This document shows positions 6,600-8,827 of a stretch of DNA of 8,827 bases, in pieces. The notes under the pieces were generated by a model. The model ran no database searches. It was not told where the DNA came from and was given only the letters and a program-made list of their open reading frames with translations. Location of the stretch: positions 1 through 8,827 of the forward strand of contig JBILFK010000058.1 of assembly GCA_044351685.1 (NCBI GenBank), in the 5' to 3' direction. This DNA is from JALHRI01 sp044351685 (GTDB taxonomy: Bacteria > Pseudomonadota > Alphaproteobacteria > Rickettsiales > UBA3002). Each line of letters opens with the position of its first letter. Positions within the stretch are counted from its first letter, which is position 1. The translations under genes were made by a program, and so were the position numbers.

Positions 6600-7826
6600 A
6601 TGACAAGCCGCGCGACGCGTTTGATTATTATTCTTTCGAGCCATGCCCACGAAGGCTGGGCACAGGAAGTGGTGGCAACCCTGCAAGCCACCGAGCCCGC
6701 GATTATTGTGGGTAGTCCGCTCGAGGTTTCCGAATATCTGGCACAAAACAGCTTGGAACCCACAGAAATCGTGATTGATATTGGCACGCGTGGCCGCGAT
6801 GTGCTTGAGGAAATCGACAAGCTCGCCGAACATTGCATTGCCGAAACCCGCGTGGTGGCGGTGGGGCAAACCAACGATGTCTCGCTTTACCGCGCGTTGC
6901 TGGCACGCGGGGTGCTCGATTACATTCCCATGCCCGCCAGCATGGAAGATATTACCCGCGCCTTCAGCAATGTGCAGCGCCCGCAAGCAACAAGCGCCGC
7001 GCCCACAAGTGGCCGCGACAGTAAAGTCATTGCCTTCATGAGTGCCGGTTCAGGCGATGGCTCAAGCACACTGGCACTGAACACTGCCTATGCGCTTAGC
7101 AATCTCTTGCCCGATCAACAGGTGATCCTGATCGATATGGATTACCAATATGGCATGGTGGCCAAACACCTGGATTTACAAGCACAATACGGTATCCGTG
7201 AATTGTTCGATCACCCCGACCGTGGGGTCGATAGCACACTCATTCGCCGCATGGTGGCTAAATACGGCAAACTCAGCCTGATCACTGCGCCTTCAGAACT
7301 ACGTTTTGTGCCTAACCTGCAAGCCGAAGCGATGCAGGCGCTGCTGCAAACCTTGAAGCAAAGCTATGATATTATTATTCTCGATTTGCCGCATTTCTGG
7401 CAGCCCTGGGTGGCCACGGCCTGCCAACATTCGAACTTGCTGGTGATGGTGGCGCAGCTTTGGCTGAAATCGACCACGCACGCAGCGCGCATTATGAAAG
7501 TGCTACGCGAGCTTGGCATCACGCAAGATCGTATTTCGCTGGCGATTAACCGTGCAGGCGCCAAATTCAAAGAAGCCATCGAGCCCACCGATTTCGAGCG
7601 TGTGTGTGGCGGGCCCATTCGCTATTATGTCACCAACGATATTCGCACCATTGGCGCTGCCGAAGCGCAGGCAAAAACCGTTTTACAGCTTGAACGCAGC
7701 AAACTCGCCGATGATATTGAAGCGATTGCGCGTGGACTGGTGGGCATGCAAAGCACCGGTGGTGGTGATTTGGCAACCGAATCGGGTGGCGGGCTGCGTT
7801 CGCTATTCAGCAAATTATCGAAATAG
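6600..7826 (+). CDS. cpaE: Tad/Flp pilus localisation protein CpaE (TadZ), MinD/ParA-like ATPase fold
   Basis: CpaE/TadZ is a cytoplasmic protein that places the Tad pilus machine in the cell, often at a pole. Seen: 408 residues. An atypical receiver-like domain covers about 7-125 (TEIVIDIGTRG at 55-65, then VVAVGQ and ARGVLDYIPMP). A Ser/Ala/Pro linker follows at about 127-140. The MinD/ParA-like domain (about 141-385) has a P-loop position AGSGDGSST at 149-157, the A' element LIDMDYQYG at 177-185 and Walker B IIILDLPHFW at 258-267. The C-terminus is Gly-rich and ends in a short basic amphipathic stretch (GLRSLFSKLSK). Odd: the P-loop has lost both the signature Lys and the catalytic Lys of the deviant Walker A motif (KGGxGKT). 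Other CpaE/TadZ proteins also have a degenerate loop, so this is divergence within the family rather than decay. Context: between cpaD and cpaF, with a weak GGA ribosome binding site 9 bases before the ATG. Confidence 0.94.
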   Translation: MTSRATRLIIILSSHAHEGWAQEVVATLQATEPAIIVGSPLEVSEYLAQNSLEPTEIVIDIGTRGRDVLEEIDKLAEHCIAETRVVAVGQTNDVSLYRALLARGVLDYIPMPASMEDITRAFSNVQRPQATSAAPTSGRDSKVIAFMSAGSGDGSSTLALNTAYALSNLLPDQQVILIDMDYQYGMVAKHLDLQAQYGIRELFDHPDRGVDSTLIRRMVAKYGKLSLITAPSELRFVPNLQAEAMQALLQTLKQSYDIIILDLPHFWQPWVATACQHSNLLVMVAQLWLKSTTHAARIMKVLRELGITQDRISLAINRAGAKFKEAIEPTDFERVCGGPIRYYVTNDIRTIGAAEAQAKTVLQLERSKLADDIEAIARGLVGMQSTGGGDLATESGGGLRSLFSKLSK

Positions 7827-7829
7827 GGG
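7825..7829 (+). promoter_or_regulatory. Ribosome binding site of cpaF, overlapping the cpaE stop
   Basis: AGGGG begins inside the cpaE TAG stop and lies 8 bases before the cpaF ATG at 7838. This good spacing supports that start and suggests coupled translation of cpaE and cpaF. Confidence 0.65.
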
Positions 7830-7837
7830 CACCGCGC

Positions 7838-8827
7838 ATGAGCAGCTTCGGCAAAAAAACCGGCATTGAATCTGCGCCCGTTGCCGCCATTGCCACAGGT
7901 GCCAGCGGATCGCCGATTGCACCCGCCACCACCAGCGAATTACTTTCCTACCGCGACATGAAGCTGGAAACGAGCGAATATGCTAGCGCCAAGCGCGAAT
8001 TATTGGCCGAACTGGTCGATCAGCTAGATTTTCAGGCAATTGAATTGATGGACCCAGAAAAACGCCAGCGCCGTGTGCGTGAAGCTTGCGTGCAAATGCT
8101 GCCGAAGGTGACCATTCCGCTGACCAGCCAGCAAATTGAGCTGCTCAAAAATCAGGCGCTCGATGAAATTTTAGGGTTTGGCCCCATTCAGCCGCTGCTC
8201 AACGATAGCGATGTCAACGACATCATGATCAACACCGCGCAGCGTATATTTGTCGAGCGCGCGGGGAAAATTTACCTCACCGATATTCAGTTTCTCGATG
8301 AGCCACATTTGCTGGGCATGATTCAGCGGATTGTCTCGCGCGTAGGCAGAAGGGTCGATGAATCGAGCCCGATGGTCGATGCGCGCATGCCCGATGGTTC
8401 ACGTTTTAACGCGATTATTCCGCCGCTATCGCTTGATGGCTGCTTGGTATCGATTCGTAAATTCAAAAAAAGCAAAATGCTGCTCGAGCAATATGTCGAA
8501 TATGGCTCATTAACACCCGCGATGGCAAAATTTTTGGGGCATTGCGGCCGTATTCGTCTGAATATTATTATTTCGGGCGGCACGGGCTCGGGTAAAACCA
8601 CGTTGCTCAATGCGCTTTCTGCCAATATTGCTGCCGATGAGCGCGTGATTACCATCGAAGATGCTGCCGAATTGCAGCTGAAACAACCGCACGTGCTGCG
8701 CCTTGAAACGCGCACCGCCTCGCTTGAGGGCAAAGGCGAAATCAATCAGCGTCAATTGCTGAAAAACGCGCTGCGTATGCGCCCTGATCGGATTATTCTC
8801 GGTGAAATTCGCGGCGATGAGGTCATT
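7838..8827 (+). CDS. cpaF: Tad/Flp pilus motor ATPase CpaF (TadA), C-terminus off the window
   Basis: CpaF is the hexameric type II/IV secretion ATPase that powers Tad pilus extension (and retraction in some systems) at the cytoplasmic face of the inner membrane. Seen: the frame is open from the ATG at 7838 to the window edge, 330 codons; family members usually have roughly 420-500 residues, so about a quarter or more is missing. A variable Ala/Ser-rich N-terminus (1-40) precedes a helical domain (about 45-105). Then comes the conserved entry to the ATPase N-terminal domain (DEILGFGPIQPLL at 109-121, DVNDIMIN at 125-132, RRVDESSPMVDARMPDGSR at 171-189). Walker A is SGGTGSGKTT at 246-255. The Asp box is ITIEDAAEL at 271-279, followed by arginine-containing LRLETRT. 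Walker B is RIILGEIRGDE at 318-328; many homologues have GEVRGGE, so the Asp is a mild variant. All catalytic motifs visible are intact. Start is 11 bases after the cpaE stop. Confidence 0.97.
   Translation, partial: MSSFGKKTGIESAPVAAIATGASGSPIAPATTSELLSYRDMKLETSEYASAKRELLAELVDQLDFQAIELMDPEKRQRRVREACVQMLPKVTIPLTSQQIELLKNQALDEILGFGPIQPLLNDSDVNDIMINTAQRIFVERAGKIYLTDIQFLDEPHLLGMIQRIVSRVGRRVDESSPMVDARMPDGSRFNAIIPPLSLDGCLVSIRKFKKSKMLLEQYVEYGSLTPAMAKFLGHCGRIRLNIIISGGTGSGKTTLLNALSANIAADERVITIEDAAELQLKQPHVLRLETRTASLEGKGEINQRQLLKNALRMRPDRIILGEIRGDEVI

Noticed and set aside
6282..6986. Minus-strand reading frame (234 codons) opposite cpaD-cpaE
   Set aside because: It is antisense to two well-supported genes, has no recognisable domain and has shadow-frame composition.

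Overview
The window holds two divergently transcribed blocks of ordinary bacterial genes. It most likely comes from a chromosome of an alphaproteobacterium. This is inferred from the Caulobacter-style cpaBCDEF order and CpaC/CpaD/CpaE sequence types, the alphaproteobacterial look of the TPR and BamB proteins, and moderately GC-rich codon use that is similar across all genes. Genus and species cannot be read from it. I saw no tRNA, rRNA, CRISPR array, insertion sequence or phage gene.

Left block (minus strand, read right to left from 3218 to 1): guaA (GMP synthase), then a membrane-anchored TPR protein of the YfgM type, then a BamB-type beta-propeller lipoprotein that runs off the left edge. 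The gaps are 47 bases (guaA to TPR gene) and 1 base (TPR gene to bamB), with no convincing terminator, so the three genes are probably co-transcribed. The TPR and BamB proteins belong to envelope biogenesis: chaperoning at the Sec translocon and outer-membrane protein assembly. GuaA makes GMP. In E. coli, yfgM and bamB are adjacent and guaA lies a few genes away, so this is a conserved neighbourhood.

Middle (3219-3423): about 205 bases between the divergent guaA and cpaB starts. It must carry promoters for both directions, but no strong consensus promoter is visible.

Right block (plus strand, 3424 to the right edge): cpaB, cpaC, cpaD, cpaE and the first 330 codons of cpaF, the assembly machinery of a Tad/Flp type IVc pilus. 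CpaC is the outer-membrane secretin, CpaD its lipoprotein partner, CpaB a periplasmic SAF-domain protein, CpaE a MinD/ParA-like localisation factor and CpaF the motor ATPase. The flp pilin and the cpaA prepilin peptidase are not upstream of cpaB. CpaG/CpaH (TadB/C) would be expected to the right of the window.

The most unusual points are a coding-like tail in another frame just after the cpaB stop (a possible frameshift), a strongly degenerate P-loop in CpaE, and an Asp at the +2 position of the BamB-like lipoprotein. I found nothing that supports a previously undescribed system.
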